The position numbers and the translations under genes are program-made. The notes beneath the pieces are model-generated. The model made no database searches. It was given only the letters and a program-made list of their open reading frames with translations, and had not been told where the DNA came from. Positions 7,741 through 19,365 of a stretch of 64,000 nt of DNA are shown piece by piece. The stretch's first letter is position 1. The number at the start of each line of letters is the position of its first letter. The stretch is from contig NZ_JACVAE010000001.1 of assembly GCF_014851675.1 (NCBI RefSeq), forward strand, positions 62,001-126,000. Direction: 5' to 3'. Origin of the DNA: Rhizobium sp. ARZ01. Lineage in GTDB: Bacteria > Pseudomonadota > Alphaproteobacteria > Rhizobiales > Rhizobiaceae.

Positions 7741-9690
7741 TCAGCCCGCTTTGTTGACCCGCATGTACCAGTCGACCAGACGCCGGACTTGGCGCTTGGT
7801 ATAGCCGCGTTCGATCATGCGCTGGATGAATTCAGCGTGCTGCTTCTCGGTTGCGCTGTCCTTCTTTGAGCCGAAACTGATGACGGGGAGAAGATCCTCG
7901 ACCTGGCCGAACATCCGCTTCTCGATCACCTCGCGCAGTTTCTCGTAGCTGGTCCAGGATGGATTGCGTCCGTGATTCTTGGCGCGGGCGCGCAGGGTGA
8001 ACTTCACCACCTCGTTGCGGAAGTCCTTCGGGTTGGCAATGCCGGCCGGCTTCTCGATCTGCGACAGTTCGCTGTCGAGGATTTGTCGGTTGAGGATCTG
8101 GCCCGTATCGGGATCCTTGAAATCCTGATCCTCCAGCCAGGCGTCGGCATAGGCGATGTAGCGGTCGAACAGGTTCTGGCCGTACTCGCTGTAGGATTCG
8201 AGATAAGCCTTCTGGATCTCGTGGCCGATGAACTCGGCATAGCGGGTCGCAAGTTCCGAGCGGATGAAGTCGAGATAGGCGGCTTCGGTTTCCTTGGGGA
8301 ACTGTTCGCGCTTGATAGCCTGCTCCAGGATGTACATCAGGTGCACTGGATCGGCCGCGACTTCCTTGGTGTCGTAGTTGAAGGTTTCCGATAGCACCTT
8401 GAAGGCAAAGCGGGTGCTGACACCCGTCATTCCTTCGTCGACGCCGGCCACATCACGGTATTCCTGGACGGATTTCGCCTTGGGATCGATGTCCTTCAGG
8501 TTCTCGCCGTCGTAGACGCGCATCTTGGTGTAGAGCGGGGAGTTCTCATGAGGCGCCAGCCGCGTCGAGACGGTGAATCGGCTGAGGTTTTCCAATACCT
8601 CCGGCGCGCAAGGGTTGCTGGCGAGCTCGCTCTCGCGCAAGAGCTTCTCGTAGATCTGCCGTTCCTCGGTGACGCGCAGGCAATAAGGCACCTTCACCAC
8701 GAGGATGCGGTCGAGGAACGCCTCGTTGTTCCTGTTGTTCTTGAACTGCAACCACTCGGATTCGTTCGAGTGCGCCAGCACCATGCCCTGATAGGGGAAG
8801 CCGCCAAAATTCTCGGTGCCGTTGTAATTGCCTTCCTGGGTCGCCGTCAGCAACGGATGCAGCACCTTGATCGGCGCCTTGAACATCTCGACGAATTCCA
8901 ACAGCCCCTGCGTCGTCCGGTTGAGGCCACCGCTGTAGGAATAGGCGTCCGGATCGGCCTGGCTATAGTTCTCGAGCTGGCGGATGTCGACCTTGCCGAC
9001 CAGCGATGAGACGTCCTGGTTGTTGTCGTCGCCGGGTTCGGTTTTCGCAATGGCGATCTGCCGCAGCCGGGAGGGCATCAGCTTGACGACGCTGAACTTG
9101 GAAATGTCGCCGCCGACTTCGTCCAATCGCTTGGCGGCCCACGGGGAAATCAACCCGGTGAGGCGCCGGCGGGCGATGCCATACTTGTCCTCAAGCAGGT
9201 CGGCCATCCGCTCGGGATGGAACAGGCCCAGCGGTGACTCAAAAATTGGGCTGACCTTACCGCCGGCCATCAGGGTGTAGATCGGCCGCAGTTCCATGAG
9301 CTTCTTCAGCCGCTCGGCCAATGAGGACTTGCCGCCGCCGACGGGGCCGAGAAGGTAGAGGATCTGCTTGCGTTCCTCGAGACCCTGCGCGGCATAGCGG
9401 AAGTAGCCGACGATGCGCTCGATCGTATCTTCCATCCCATAGAAATCAGAGAAGGTCGGATAGATCTTGATGGTGCGGTTGGAGTAGATGCGTCCGAGCC
9501 TCTCATCCGTGCTCGTATCGACAAGGGTCGGCTCGCCGATCGCGTCAACCATCCGCTCCTGAGCGGTGGCATACATGCTCTTATCGTCACGGCACGCTAA
9601 CAGATATTCTTGAAGACTCATCTCCTCGCGCGCGGTGCTCGAGTAGATCTCCGAGAAAAGGTTGAAGACGTCGGATTCACCCCTTTGCAT
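7741..9690 (-). CDS. prkA: PrkA/YeaG family serine protein kinase (AAA+ type)
   Basis: A 649-residue PrkA protein. The AAA+ part has the Walker A motif GPVGGGKS at residues 115-122; the C-terminal third is the PrkA kinase-like domain. These proteins are induced in stationary phase and nutrient stress, and autophosphorylation or casein phosphorylation has been reported for family members. The frame is open upstream to 9993, but those 101 residues are not family-like, and ATG 9690 gives the usual length and N-terminus (MQRGESDVFNLF). It heads the operon with yeaH and spoVR. A candidate EcfG/RpoE2 promoter lies about 70 bases upstream, fitting control by the general stress response. Confidence 0.93.
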   Translation of the reverse strand: MQRGESDVFNLFSEIYSSTAREEMSLQEYLLACRDDKSMYATAQERMVDAIGEPTLVDTSTDERLGRIYSNRTIKIYPTFSDFYGMEDTIERIVGYFRYAAQGLEERKQILYLLGPVGGGKSSLAERLKKLMELRPIYTLMAGGKVSPIFESPLGLFHPERMADLLEDKYGIARRRLTGLISPWAAKRLDEVGGDISKFSVVKLMPSRLRQIAIAKTEPGDDNNQDVSSLVGKVDIRQLENYSQADPDAYSYSGGLNRTTQGLLEFVEMFKAPIKVLHPLLTATQEGNYNGTENFGGFPYQGMVLAHSNESEWLQFKNNRNNEAFLDRILVVKVPYCLRVTEERQIYEKLLRESELASNPCAPEVLENLSRFTVSTRLAPHENSPLYTKMRVYDGENLKDIDPKAKSVQEYRDVAGVDEGMTGVSTRFAFKVLSETFNYDTKEVAADPVHLMYILEQAIKREQFPKETEAAYLDFIRSELATRYAEFIGHEIQKAYLESYSEYGQNLFDRYIAYADAWLEDQDFKDPDTGQILNRQILDSELSQIEKPAGIANPKDFRNEVVKFTLRARAKNHGRNPSWTSYEKLREVIEKRMFGQVEDLLPVISFGSKKDSATEKQHAEFIQRMIERGYTKRQVRRLVDWYMRVNKAG

Positions 9691-9757
9691 GGTCGTCTCC
9701 CACGACAAGCCGTTGAAGTCGGACGGAATCACTGCCTGTAGAATCAGTATACAGGAA

Positions 9758-9782
9758 AACAAAATCCTTGGGCCAAAGTTCC
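9758..9782 (-). promoter_or_regulatory. Candidate EcfG (RpoE2)-type promoter for the prkA operon
   Basis: On the minus strand GGAAC (9782-9778) is followed after 16 bases by TGTT (9761-9758). The alphaproteobacterial EcfG consensus is GGAAC-N16/17-CGTT, so this is a one-mismatch match. Transcription would start near 9751, leaving a 5' leader of about 60 bases before the prkA ATG. Confidence 0.5.
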
Positions 9783-10006
9783 CTTCACATAATTGGCACT
9801 GCTTGCGATTTGTGTGATCGCGACACAACGCCTTTCGGCAGTTGGTGGGGTACTTGCCGAGGATGGGCACGCGGAAGGCGAGGGGGCGGACGAAGTGGCG
9901 GGTGCAGGTTGAGCGGCCCAGCACGACTACAAGATTGGTGATCGCCAGGGGCGTGTACGACAAGACCACTGCTCGGCCTTGTCGCGCTTTCAATGTCGCT
10001 CGTGGA
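9783..10006. other. Gene-free stretch upstream of the prkA promoter
   Basis: The prkA frame continues through this stretch, but the encoded peptide is not PrkA-like and lies upstream of the likely promoter. I see no hairpin or recognisable gene remnant here. Confidence 0.5.
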
Positions 10007-11066
<1,060 letters not shown>

Positions 11067-12128
11067 ATGGGCAGGAAGGGATGGATCATCGCTGCACTCG
11101 TCGCCGTTGCGGCGGCGGCTGCCTACTACGCCTGGGCCAATCTCGCCGGTTCGGCCCTGCCTGCGGGAATTGCCAGCGGCAACGGTCGCATTGAAGCAGT
11201 CGAGATCGACGTGTCGACGAAAATTCCCGGCCGGATCGCCGACATCCTCGTTGACGAGGGCGATTTCGTCGAGGCCGGCCAGGAGCTGGCGCGCATGGAT
11301 ACCACCCAACTAGAGGCGAAACGCCGTCAGGCGGAGGCAGAACTTGCGCGCGCGAAGATCAGCGTCGAGACCGCTGGCAGTCTGGTCAAGCAGCAGGAAG
11401 CCCAACGCGAGGCCGCAGTTGCGCTGATCGCGCAGCGCCAGGCCGAAGAAGATGCCGCCTTGACGCGCAAGAACCGTTCCGAACAGCTCTTGAAGACCAA
11501 CACCGTATCGCAGCAGGTGCTGGACGACGATCGCGCCAACTATCAGGCCGCGGTCGCAACCGTAGCAGCCGCCAAAGCGCAACAGGCCGCGGCTGAAGCA
11601 GCGGTCAGTTCAGCCCAGGCGCAGGTCGTGGATGCCAAAGCAGCGGTTGAAGCGGCAGAGGCTGCGATCGAGAGCATCGATGCGGACTTGAACGATAGCG
11701 TTCTGCGCTCCCCGCGGGCGGGTCGGGTCCAGTACCGGGTCGCGCAGCCTGGGGAAGTCCTCTCTGCCGGCGGCCGTGTGCTCAATCTCGTAGACCTGAC
11801 AGACGTCTCCATGACCTTCTTCCTGCCGACCGAGCAGGCGGGGCGAGTTGCGCTCGGTAGTGAAGTCCGGCTCGTACTGGACGCCATGCCGCAATACGTA
11901 GTTCCGGCCAAGGCAACCTTTGTCGCCGATGTCGCCCAGTTCACGCCGAAGACGGTGGAGACGCAGGAGGAGCGGCTGAAGCTGATGTTTCGCATCAAAG
12001 CCCGCATCGAGCCGGAACTGCTGAAGCGGTACATCAAGCAGGTGAAGACCGGCCTGCCGGGCATGGCCTATGTGCAGATCGCGCCCGACGCCGAATGGCC
12101 TGCTTCGCTCGGAAACGTCGTAAAATGA
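11067..12128 (+). CDS. HlyD/EmrA-type membrane-fusion (periplasmic adaptor) protein
   Basis: A 353-residue adaptor protein of an ABC export system. There is an N-terminal membrane anchor (about residues 6-25), a lipoyl-like half domain around [16 protein letters not shown], a long Ala/Gln-rich alpha-helical hairpin at about 85-210, then the second lipoyl half ([18 protein letters not shown]) and a beta-barrel region. The frame opens with TTG 11064, but ATG 11067 has AAGGA 8 bases upstream and is the better start. The stop overlaps the start of the next gene (ATGA), so translation is coupled. It resembles YhiI of the E. coli yhiI-rbbA-yhhJ cluster. The exported substrate is unknown. Confidence 0.9.
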   Translation: MGRKGWIIAALVAVAAAAAYYAWANLAGSALPAGIASGNGRIEAVEIDVSTKIPGRIADILVDEGDFVEAGQELARMDTTQLEAKRRQAEAELARAKISVETAGSLVKQQEAQREAAVALIAQRQAEEDAALTRKNRSEQLLKTNTVSQQVLDDDRANYQAAVATVAAAKAQQAAAEAAVSSAQAQVVDAKAAVEAAEAAIESIDADLNDSVLRSPRAGRVQYRVAQPGEVLSAGGRVLNLVDLTDVSMTFFLPTEQAGRVALGSEVRLVLDAMPQYVVPAKATFVADVAQFTPKTVETQEERLKLMFRIKARIEPELLKRYIKQVKTGLPGMAYVQIAPDAEWPASLGNVVK

Positions 12129-14902
12129 GCACCCTTCCGGCGGACATCGCGCCGGTTTTGGAGCCGGTCGTAAGGTTGCAGGGCGTAGGACTTTCCTACG
12201 GCAAGACACGTGCGCTTGACGCGATCACGCTGGACATTCCGGCTGGCTGCATGGTCGGCCTGATTGGCCCTGATGGTGTCGGCAAGTCGAGCCTGCTGTC
12301 GCTGATCGCCGGTGCCCGCGCGATGCAGGAGGGGCATATTGATGTGCTGGGCGGCGATATCGCCGATGCGCGGCACCGGCGGCTGACGTCGCCGCGCATT
12401 GCCTTCATGCCGCAGGGCCTTGGCAAAAACCTCTATCCGACCCTTTCGGTCTTTGAAAACGCCGACTTCTTCGGCGGCCTGTTCGGCCAGGGTCCGCGGG
12501 AGCGCAAGGTCCGAATTGCGGCGCTCTTCAAGAGTACGGGGCTCGCCCCCTTCACCGATCGCCCGGCTGGCAAGCTTTCCGGCGGCATGAAACAGAAGCT
12601 CGGCCTGTGTTGCGCGTTGATCCACGACCCGGACCTGTTGATCCTCGATGAGCCGACGACTGGTGTCGATCCGCTGTCGCGGCGCCAGTTCTGGGAACTG
12701 ATCGATGAGATCCGTGCCGAACGGCCGGGCATGAGCGTGATCGTCTCCACCGCCTACATGGAGGAGGCGGCGCGTTTCGATTGGCTGGTGGCGATGGATG
12801 CGGGCAAGGTTCTGGCGACGGGCACGCCGGACGAGCTTCTCGAGCGGACGGATACGACCAATCTGGATGCCGCCTTCGTCGCGCTTCTGCCGGAAGAGAA
12901 GCGCCGCGGCCACGTCGAGCTCACCATCCCGCCGCGCAAGGCGGGCGCAGACGAGGAAATCGCCATCGAGGCCGAGCACCTGACGATGCGCTTCGGTGAT
13001 TTCACCGCCGTCAACAATGTCAGCTTCCGCATACCGCGCGGTGAGATTTTCGGCTTCCTCGGTTCCAACGGCTGCGGCAAGACGACAACCATGAAAATGC
13101 TGACCGGTTTTCTGCCGGCAAGCGAAGGCACTGCCCGGCTGTTCGGCAAGGAGGTCGACCCGAACGACATGGCCGTGCGGCGACGCATCGGCTACATGTC
13201 GCAGGCTTTCTCGCTCTACACCGAGCTGTCGGTTCGGCAAAACCTTGAGCTTCATGCGCGGCTTTTCGAAATACCGGCGGAGGAAATCCCCGAGCGCATC
13301 GCCCTTATGGCAGACCGCTTCGATTTGAACGACGTCATGGATTCCATGCCGGATGCGCTGCCGCTCGGCATTCGCCAGCGCCTGTCACTGGCGGTGGCGA
13401 TGGTCCATTCGCCGGAAATTCTGATCCTCGACGAGCCGACATCGGGCGTCGACCCGGTTGCACGCGACGGATTCTGGGAGCTTCTTGCGGAGCTGTCACG
13501 CAAGGACAATGTGACGATCTTCGTCTCCACCCACTTCATGAACGAAGCAGCGTGGTGCGACCGCATCTCGCTGATGCATGCCGGCAAGGTCCTGATCAGC
13601 GACACGCCTGATAATATCGTCAAGAAGCGCGGGGCCGACACGCTGGAACAGGCCTTTGTCGAGTACCTCGAGGATGCGATCGGGGAAAGCGATGCCAACG
13701 TTCCCGAAGGCTCCACGTCGCCGGAACCGGCTCCGGCCGCAGATGCCGCGGCCGTGCAGGCGCGCGCAAGCCGCTTCTTCGATTTCGGCCGCATGTTTGC
13801 CTACACAAAGCGCGAAACGCTGGAGCTTCAGCGCGATCCGATCCGGGCAACACTCGCGCTTATCGGCAGCCTCGTTCTGATGTTCGTGATCGGCTACGGC
13901 ATCAACATGGATGTCGAGAACCTGACCTTTGCCGTGCTTGACCGCGATGGGACGACGATCAGCCGCGACTACACACTGCAGATCGCAGGCTCTCGCTACT
14001 TCACCGAAAAGCCGCCGATCACGGACTACGCGGATATGGACCGGCGGATGCGCAATGGCGAGCTAAGCCTTGCGATCGAAATACCGCCTGGCTTCGGCCG
14101 CGATGTGGCACGCGGCCACGATGCCGAGGTCGGCGCGTGGATCGACGGGGCGATGCCAACGCGTGCCGAAACGGTGCGCGGCTATGTGCAGGGCATGCAC
14201 GCCACCTGGCTGAAGCAGAAAGCCCGTCAGATCTATGGCGATGCGGCGAGCGCCGGCGATTATCAGCTCGAAATCCGCTATCGTTATAACCCTGATGTTC
14301 AGAGCCTGATCGCGATCGTACCCGCGGTGATGCCGATCCTGCTCCTGATGATCCCCTCCATGCTGACCGTGCTCAGCGTCGTGCGGGAAAAGGAACTGGG
14401 CTCGATCATCAATTTCTATGTCACGCCGGTGACGCGTTTCGAGTTCCTGCTCGGAAAGCAACTTCCCTATGTCGTGCTGGCCGCACTGAACGTGGTGATG
14501 CTGACTGCTTTTGCGATCTTCGTTTTCAAAGTCCCCTTCACCGGCAGCTTTCTGGTGTTCGGGACGGCAGCACTGCTCTACGTCATCGTGACGACCGCCA
14601 TGGGCCTCGTTATCTCGACTTTCATCAACAGCCAGATTGCGGCCATCTTCGGCACGGCGCTCATTACTCTCATTCCTGCCGTCCAGTATTCCGGCCTGAT
14701 CGATCCGGTCTCCTCGCTCAGCGGTTTCGGTGCCTTTATCGGCAACATCTTCCCGACCACCTATTTCGTCACGATTTCGCGCGGGTCCTTCTCGAAGGCA
14801 CTCGATTTCGCAGATCTTGGCCCGTCCCTTGTCCCTCTCCTGATCGCGATTCCCGTGCTGCTCGGTCTTGGCGCAGCCTTCCTGAAGAAGCAGGAGACGT
14901 GA
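12125..14902 (+). CDS. RbbA-like fusion: two ABC ATPase domains plus permease
   Basis: A 925-residue fusion. ATPase domain 1 (about residues 16-250) has Walker [10 protein letters not shown] (48-56), signature LSGGMKQ and Walker [14 protein letters not shown]. Domain 2 (about 285-530) has Walker [10 protein letters not shown] and Walker [14 protein letters not shown], but its signature reads LPLGIRQ rather than LSGGQ. Residues 590-925 are an ABC-2-type permease with one early span, a periplasmic loop and five or so C-terminal spans. This architecture matches RbbA (YhiH), described as ribosome-associated in E. coli, though the gene context is that of an exporter. It overlaps the adaptor gene by 4 bases and is one base from the next permease gene. 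Confidence 0.9.
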   Translation: MSTLPADIAPVLEPVVRLQGVGLSYGKTRALDAITLDIPAGCMVGLIGPDGVGKSSLLSLIAGARAMQEGHIDVLGGDIADARHRRLTSPRIAFMPQGLGKNLYPTLSVFENADFFGGLFGQGPRERKVRIAALFKSTGLAPFTDRPAGKLSGGMKQKLGLCCALIHDPDLLILDEPTTGVDPLSRRQFWELIDEIRAERPGMSVIVSTAYMEEAARFDWLVAMDAGKVLATGTPDELLERTDTTNLDAAFVALLPEEKRRGHVELTIPPRKAGADEEIAIEAEHLTMRFGDFTAVNNVSFRIPRGEIFGFLGSNGCGKTTTMKMLTGFLPASEGTARLFGKEVDPNDMAVRRRIGYMSQAFSLYTELSVRQNLELHARLFEIPAEEIPERIALMADRFDLNDVMDSMPDALPLGIRQRLSLAVAMVHSPEILILDEPTSGVDPVARDGFWELLAELSRKDNVTIFVSTHFMNEAAWCDRISLMHAGKVLISDTPDNIVKKRGADTLEQAFVEYLEDAIGESDANVPEGSTSPEPAPAADAAAVQARASRFFDFGRMFAYTKRETLELQRDPIRATLALIGSLVLMFVIGYGINMDVENLTFAVLDRDGTTISRDYTLQIAGSRYFTEKPPITDYADMDRRMRNGELSLAIEIPPGFGRDVARGHDAEVGAWIDGAMPTRAETVRGYVQGMHATWLKQKARQIYGDAASAGDYQLEIRYRYNPDVQSLIAIVPAVMPILLLMIPSMLTVLSVVREKELGSIINFYVTPVTRFEFLLGKQLPYVVLAALNVVMLTAFAIFVFKVPFTGSFLVFGTAALLYVIVTTAMGLVISTFINSQIAAIFGTALITLIPAVQYSGLIDPVSSLSGFGAFIGNIFPTTYFVTISRGSFSKALDFADLGPSLVPLLIAIPVLLGLGAAFLKKQET

Positions 14903-14903
14903 C

Positions 14904-16016
14904 ATGCGGCTTGCCAATGTCTTTCAATTGGGGATCAAGGAACTGCGCGGGCTTGCTCGTGACCCGATGCTGCTGATCCTCATCGTCTATGCCTTCTCGC
15001 TTTCGATCTACACCGCCTCGAACGCAACGCCAGACACGCTGAACCACGCCGCGATCGCGATCGTAGACGAGGACGAGTCCCCGATCTCGTCGCGCATCAT
15101 TACCGCATTCTACCCGCCCTATTTCTCGGTGCCGAGGCTGATCGACCAGTCCGAGATGGACAGCCGCATGGATGCGGGTCTCGACACATTCGCCCTCGAC
15201 ATCCCGCCGAACTTCCAGCGGGATCTCCTGGCGAAGAAGGCGCCGACGATCCAGCTCAACATCGACGCCACCCGTATGTCGCAGGCTTTTACCGGTGGTG
15301 GCTACGTGCAGTCGATCGTGTCGAGCGAGATCGACGAATACCTGAACCGCCATCGCACTGGGGCCGCACTGCCGGTTGATCTTGCGCTACGCGCCCGCTT
15401 CAATCCGCAACTCGACAAGGGCTGGTTCATGCCCATCTCCAACGTGATCACCTCGATCACCATGCTTTCCATCATCCTGACGGGTGCTGCACTGATCCGT
15501 GAGCGGGAGCATGGCACGATCGAGCATCTGCTCGTGATGCCGGTCACGCCAGTCGAGATCATGGTCAGCAAGATCTGGTCGATGGGGCTTGTAGTGCTGG
15601 TTGCATCCGGCCTTTCGCTCGCCATCGTCGTCGAGCGCATCCTTCAGGTCCCGATCGAGGGTTCGTTGTGGCTATTTATGGCGGGTACGGCGCTGCAGCT
15701 CTTTGCCACCACCTGCATGGGCATTTTCCTTGCGACGATCGCAGGCTCCATGCCGCAGTTCGGGCTTTTGCTGATGCTGGTGCTGCTGCCGCTGCAGGTA
15801 CTTTCCGGCGCACTCACACCGCGCGAGAGCATGCCGGAAATCATCCAGAATCTGATGCTTGCCGCGCCGAACACGCATTTCGTCATTCTTGCCCAGTCGA
15901 TCCTGTTCCGGGGTGCCGGGTTCTCGGTCGTCTGGCCGCAGTTTTTAGCCCTCTTCGTAATCGGCGTTATCTTCTTCTATTTTTCACTGCGCCGTTTCCG
16001 CGCATTTCTGCGCTAG
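14904..16016 (+). CDS. ABC-2 type permease (YhhJ-like)
   Basis: A 370-residue permease: one N-terminal span (about residues 20-40), a large periplasmic domain, and a cluster of about five C-terminal spans starting near ISNVITSITMLS. The motif LIREREHGTIEHLLVMPV is the conserved cytoplasmic coupling region of this family. It lies one base after the RbbA-like gene and should form the second half of the transmembrane channel with that protein's permease domain. Together with the HlyD protein it makes an exporter for a hydrophobic or small toxic compound; the substrate cannot be told from sequence. Confidence 0.9.
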   Translation: MRLANVFQLGIKELRGLARDPMLLILIVYAFSLSIYTASNATPDTLNHAAIAIVDEDESPISSRIITAFYPPYFSVPRLIDQSEMDSRMDAGLDTFALDIPPNFQRDLLAKKAPTIQLNIDATRMSQAFTGGGYVQSIVSSEIDEYLNRHRTGAALPVDLALRARFNPQLDKGWFMPISNVITSITMLSIILTGAALIREREHGTIEHLLVMPVTPVEIMVSKIWSMGLVVLVASGLSLAIVVERILQVPIEGSLWLFMAGTALQLFATTCMGIFLATIAGSMPQFGLLLMLVLLPLQVLSGALTPRESMPEIIQNLMLAAPNTHFVILAQSILFRGAGFSVVWPQFLALFVIGVIFFYFSLRRFRAFLR

Positions 16017-16269
16017 GGGAGACCGGGCGGTCGTCATCATTGCCGGCAGGCAGCCGCGTATGGGCCAGCCAGCAATAACGATGAGAGCGGGTTGGATGTG
16101 GCCTACGCCTGCGACAAACGGGCAGTAGGAACGCGCGGCCCGTCGCGCTTGAAGGCCCCTTTAAGCATTTCGAAAAAGCGCGGCAGATTTCACGGCTTGA
16201 CATCGCGCGCGCCCTGCCGGACGAAACGGCAGCCGCACAGTGATGCCATTCCGCAGGAGTTTGTCCCAA

Positions 16270-17601
16270 ATGCCCGGTCCCTTTGTCGTTCCCGTCCAAG
16301 GCGATATCGAACTGCCGAAGGAAGTGGATGTCGTCGTCATCGGCGGCGGCATTATCGGAGCATCGACGGCACTGGAACTTTCCGAGGCGGGCTTGCGGGT
16401 CGCGCTGTGCGAAAAGGGCGGGATCGCGCAGGAGCAGTCGAGCCGCAACTGGGGTTGGGTGCGCATCGCCTGCCGCGATCCGCGCGAGGTGCCGCTGATG
16501 GCGGAATCCCTGCGCATCTGGGATACCCTCGACAAGCGCACTGGCCGCGACACCGGTTTCAAGCGCGCCGGCATCATCTTCACCTCCTCGACCGATCAGG
16601 AATATACGGATCACAGCAACTGGATAAAGAATCTCGAAGGCTACGAGTTCGAGGCCCGCATGCTGAGCGGGGCGGAGTTCCGGGACATGTATCCTGGAAC
16701 GACAATGAACCTGAAGGGCGCACTCTATACGCCGACCGATGCGCGTGCCGAGCCGCAGAAGGCCGCGCCCGCGATCGCCGAGGCCGCCCGTGCCAAGGGC
16801 GCGGCGATCTTGACGGAATGCGCCGTGCGCGGGATCGAGACGGCTGCGGGCGCGGTTTCTGGCGTCGTTACCGAGCGCGGGGCGATCGCTTGCAAGGCGG
16901 TCGTGCTTGCCGGCGGTGCTTGGTCCAGCCTCTTTGCCAGTACACTCGGTATCCACCTGCCGCAATTGAAGGTGCTGAATTCCGTCCTGCGTACGAAACC
17001 GCTTGAGGGCGGGCCCGAGCAGACGATGTGGGCCAGCAACTTCGCCTTCCGCAAGCGGCAGGACGGCGGCTATACGATCGCTTCGGGCAACGAAAACATC
17101 GTCGACATCGTGCCGAAGTCTTTCCGTTTCGCGGTCGATTTCCTGCCGGCGCTGCGCAAGGAGTGGCGTGTACTGAAGTTTCGCGCCGGCTGGCGCTTCT
17201 TCGATGAGGCGCGCATCAACAGCCGCTGGGCCCTGGATGAGCCCAGCCCGTTCGAATACTGCCGTGTGCTCGATCCCGTGCCGTCGAAGCGGATGTCAGA
17301 CAACGCGCTCGCCAATCTGCGGCGCGCCTTTCCAGTTTTCGAGAAGGCGCAGATCGCGCAGCGCTGGGGCGGCTACATGGACGTCACGCCTGACGCGATC
17401 CCCGTGATTTCCGCCGTGGAGCGAATTCCCGGTTTCCATATCGCCACCGGTTTTTCGGGTCACGGTTTCGGTATAGGACCGGGCGCAGGCCGGCTCATGG
17501 CCGATATCGTCACGGGCCGCACGCCAGTGGTCGACCCGCGGGAATTCCGCCTTTCCCGCTTCACGGACGGTTCGAAGATCGAATTGATCTCCGGGTACTG
17601 A
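16270..17601 (+). CDS. FAD-dependent amine/D-amino-acid oxidoreductase (DadA/glycine oxidase family)
   Basis: A 443-residue flavoprotein. The FAD-binding Rossmann motif DVVVIGGGIIGASTALEL lies near residues 20-37, with the second-strand acidic residue in CEKG. The C-terminal FAD-contact region GYMDVTPDAIPVISAVE and GFSGHGFGIGPGAGRL is typical of the DAO superfamily (D-amino-acid dehydrogenase, sarcosine or glycine oxidase). The frame opens at 16240, but ATG 16270 follows AGGAG at a suitable distance and gives the family N-terminus. It stands alone in its direction, 250 bases after the exporter operon. The substrate is probably an amino acid or N-methylated amine; no closer call is possible. 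Confidence 0.85.
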   Translation: MPGPFVVPVQGDIELPKEVDVVVIGGGIIGASTALELSEAGLRVALCEKGGIAQEQSSRNWGWVRIACRDPREVPLMAESLRIWDTLDKRTGRDTGFKRAGIIFTSSTDQEYTDHSNWIKNLEGYEFEARMLSGAEFRDMYPGTTMNLKGALYTPTDARAEPQKAAPAIAEAARAKGAAILTECAVRGIETAAGAVSGVVTERGAIACKAVVLAGGAWSSLFASTLGIHLPQLKVLNSVLRTKPLEGGPEQTMWASNFAFRKRQDGGYTIASGNENIVDIVPKSFRFAVDFLPALRKEWRVLKFRAGWRFFDEARINSRWALDEPSPFEYCRVLDPVPSKRMSDNALANLRRAFPVFEKAQIAQRWGGYMDVTPDAIPVISAVERIPGFHIATGFSGHGFGIGPGAGRLMADIVTGRTPVVDPREFRLSRFTDGSKIELISGY

Positions 17602-17742
17602 GACTGGTTGCATATGAATGCAGGGAAGCGGTTGCGCCTGCATTTTCGTTCGACCGTATGCAAGGATTTGTATGATTATTCTCTTCGAAAATAATCATTT
17701 TCGTCACAACTTCTACTCCCAGTAATACAACCTTAACCAACC

Positions 17743-17778
17743 ATATGCACGCTATCGTACGAACGATAACGTGCATAT
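17743..17778. promoter_or_regulatory. 36-bp near-perfect palindrome before the chemoreceptor gene
   Basis: Arms ATATGCACG (17743-17751) and CGTGCATAT (17770-17778) are exact inverted repeats, and TATCGT/ACGATA inside them continues the symmetry; 16 of 18 base pairs match. It ends 7 bases before the AGGGG ribosome-binding site of the chemoreceptor gene. It could be an operator for a dimeric or tetrameric regulator, or an mRNA stem-loop. The regulator is unknown. Confidence 0.6.
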
Positions 17779-17798
17779 ATGTTTAGGGGATGAAATAT

Positions 17799-19307
17799 AT
17801 GGATGCGCGGACGGGTGAGGAAGAAATATCCGAACGACTGACTTTTGTGGGGCTCGGGGCCGACGAAAGCAATGTCCTTAGGCAGACGGCGCCGGTCGTC
17901 ATGGCGAACATCGATGCGGCGCTGGCCGCCTTCTACAAAACGATCCGCGCCACGCCACAGACGCGTGGTTTCTTCGACGGGGACGCTGCTGTGGCCCGCG
18001 CCGGGGGGCGGCAGAAGCAGCACTGGGCCACGATCCTGACGGGTGAGTATGGGCCTGGCTACCTTGAGGCGGTGCGTGCCATTGGCTCGGTGCACGCGAG
18101 AATCGGTCTCGAGCCGCGATGGTATATAGGCGGCTATGCTCTTGTGATGGAGCGTCTGATCGAGGGTTTGTTCGCAGCCCGCCAAACGCAGAAAGGGCAG
18201 TCGCCTTTCTCGATGGTAAGAAGCAGGACGCGGTCGCAACAAGACAACCTGGCGAAGGAAGTAACGGTCCTCGTCAAGGCGGCGATGCTCGATATGGAGC
18301 TCGCGATCTCCGTTTATCTCGACAACCTGGAGGAGCGCCGCCGCGAGACGGAAACGCAGCAGATCGCGTCTCTGAACCAGGTTGCCGTGGCGCTGCTACA
18401 GCTGGCGGATGGCGATCTCGGGGTCTCGGTCGATCCCTCCGTGTCGGTGAAGTCGGAGCGGCTGGTACAGGGGTTCAACGAGGCGGTCGAGAGCCTGCGG
18501 CAGGTGATCGGCACAGTGCGCGAAGCAGCGGCAAATGTTCAAGCCGGCTCGGCGGAAATCGCAGGTACGTCAGAGACGGCCAATCGGCAGTGCGAGCGAC
18601 AGGCCGCCGCTCTCGAAGAGACCGTCGCCTCAATCCGGGAACTGGCCGACGCCATTGAAACTTCCGCCGAAACGGCCCAAGGGGCAAGTCGCACGATATC
18701 AGGCGTGATGGAGACGGCAGAGGACGGTGTCGCGATCGCCCAAAGGGCTGCGGATGCTATCCGCGATATCGATACCTCGTCGGCTAAAGTCACGAACATT
18801 ATTTCTGTCATCGACAAGATCGCGTCTCAGACCAGTCTTCTCGCGCTCAATGCCAGCGTGGAAGCCGCGCGCGCCGGCGATGCCGGCAAGGGCTTTGCCG
18901 TGGTCGCGAGCGAAATTCGAGCGCTGGCGCAGCGATCAGCAGATGCGGCAAGGGAAATCGCCGGCCTGATCCATGCGAACTCCAACAGCATCTCCGCCGG
19001 CGTCAGCCTGGTCAGTGAGACGCAGAGCCAGTTGTCGAGTATCGCCGATGCGATACGGCATACGGGTGACCTCGTTCACGGTATTGCCCAGTCGGCCCGC
19101 ACGCAGGCTGCCAGTATCGCTGAGATTTCCGCCGCGACCGGCCAGATTGACGACGCTACGCAGCGTAATGCCGCAGTGATCGAAGAAAACGCCGCGGCCA
19201 GCCGCTCGCTCGCCACCGAAGCTGAAGCGCTTTCCCGCGTCGTTGCACGCTTTCGGGATAGATCCGAAGCGCTGCGCATCGATGGGAACACGTGCCATGC
19301 AGCGTGA
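17799..19307 (+). CDS. Soluble globin-coupled methyl-accepting chemotaxis protein
   Basis: A 502-residue cytosolic receptor with no membrane span. Residues 1-160 form a globin-coupled sensor domain: [10 protein letters not shown] at the start, then [22 protein letters not shown], the conserved heme-pocket region whose His is the likely proximal ligand. A HAMP-like linker (about 185-240) leads to the signalling domain with the hairpin tip [27 protein letters not shown] nearby and a long coiled coil. Family members such as HemAT sense oxygen, and S. meliloti IcpA is a similar soluble receptor. There is no C-terminal CheR-binding pentapeptide. I chose ATG 17799 over ATG 17790 because AGGGG lies 9 bases before it. 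Confidence 0.9.
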   Translation: MDARTGEEEISERLTFVGLGADESNVLRQTAPVVMANIDAALAAFYKTIRATPQTRGFFDGDAAVARAGGRQKQHWATILTGEYGPGYLEAVRAIGSVHARIGLEPRWYIGGYALVMERLIEGLFAARQTQKGQSPFSMVRSRTRSQQDNLAKEVTVLVKAAMLDMELAISVYLDNLEERRRETETQQIASLNQVAVALLQLADGDLGVSVDPSVSVKSERLVQGFNEAVESLRQVIGTVREAAANVQAGSAEIAGTSETANRQCERQAAALEETVASIRELADAIETSAETAQGASRTISGVMETAEDGVAIAQRAADAIRDIDTSSAKVTNIISVIDKIASQTSLLALNASVEAARAGDAGKGFAVVASEIRALAQRSADAAREIAGLIHANSNSISAGVSLVSETQSQLSSIADAIRHTGDLVHGIAQSARTQAASIAEISAATGQIDDATQRNAAVIEENAAASRSLATEAEALSRVVARFRDRSEALRIDGNTCHAA

Positions 19308-19365
19308 TCGCAATGCGCCGGCCATCAATGCGTCTGCGTGCCGTCGAGGGCGCGCGGCCGCAGTG

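Noticed and set aside
9691..9993. N-terminal 101-residue extension of PrkA
   Set aside because: Not family-like, lies upstream of a likely promoter, and ATG 9690 gives the usual length.
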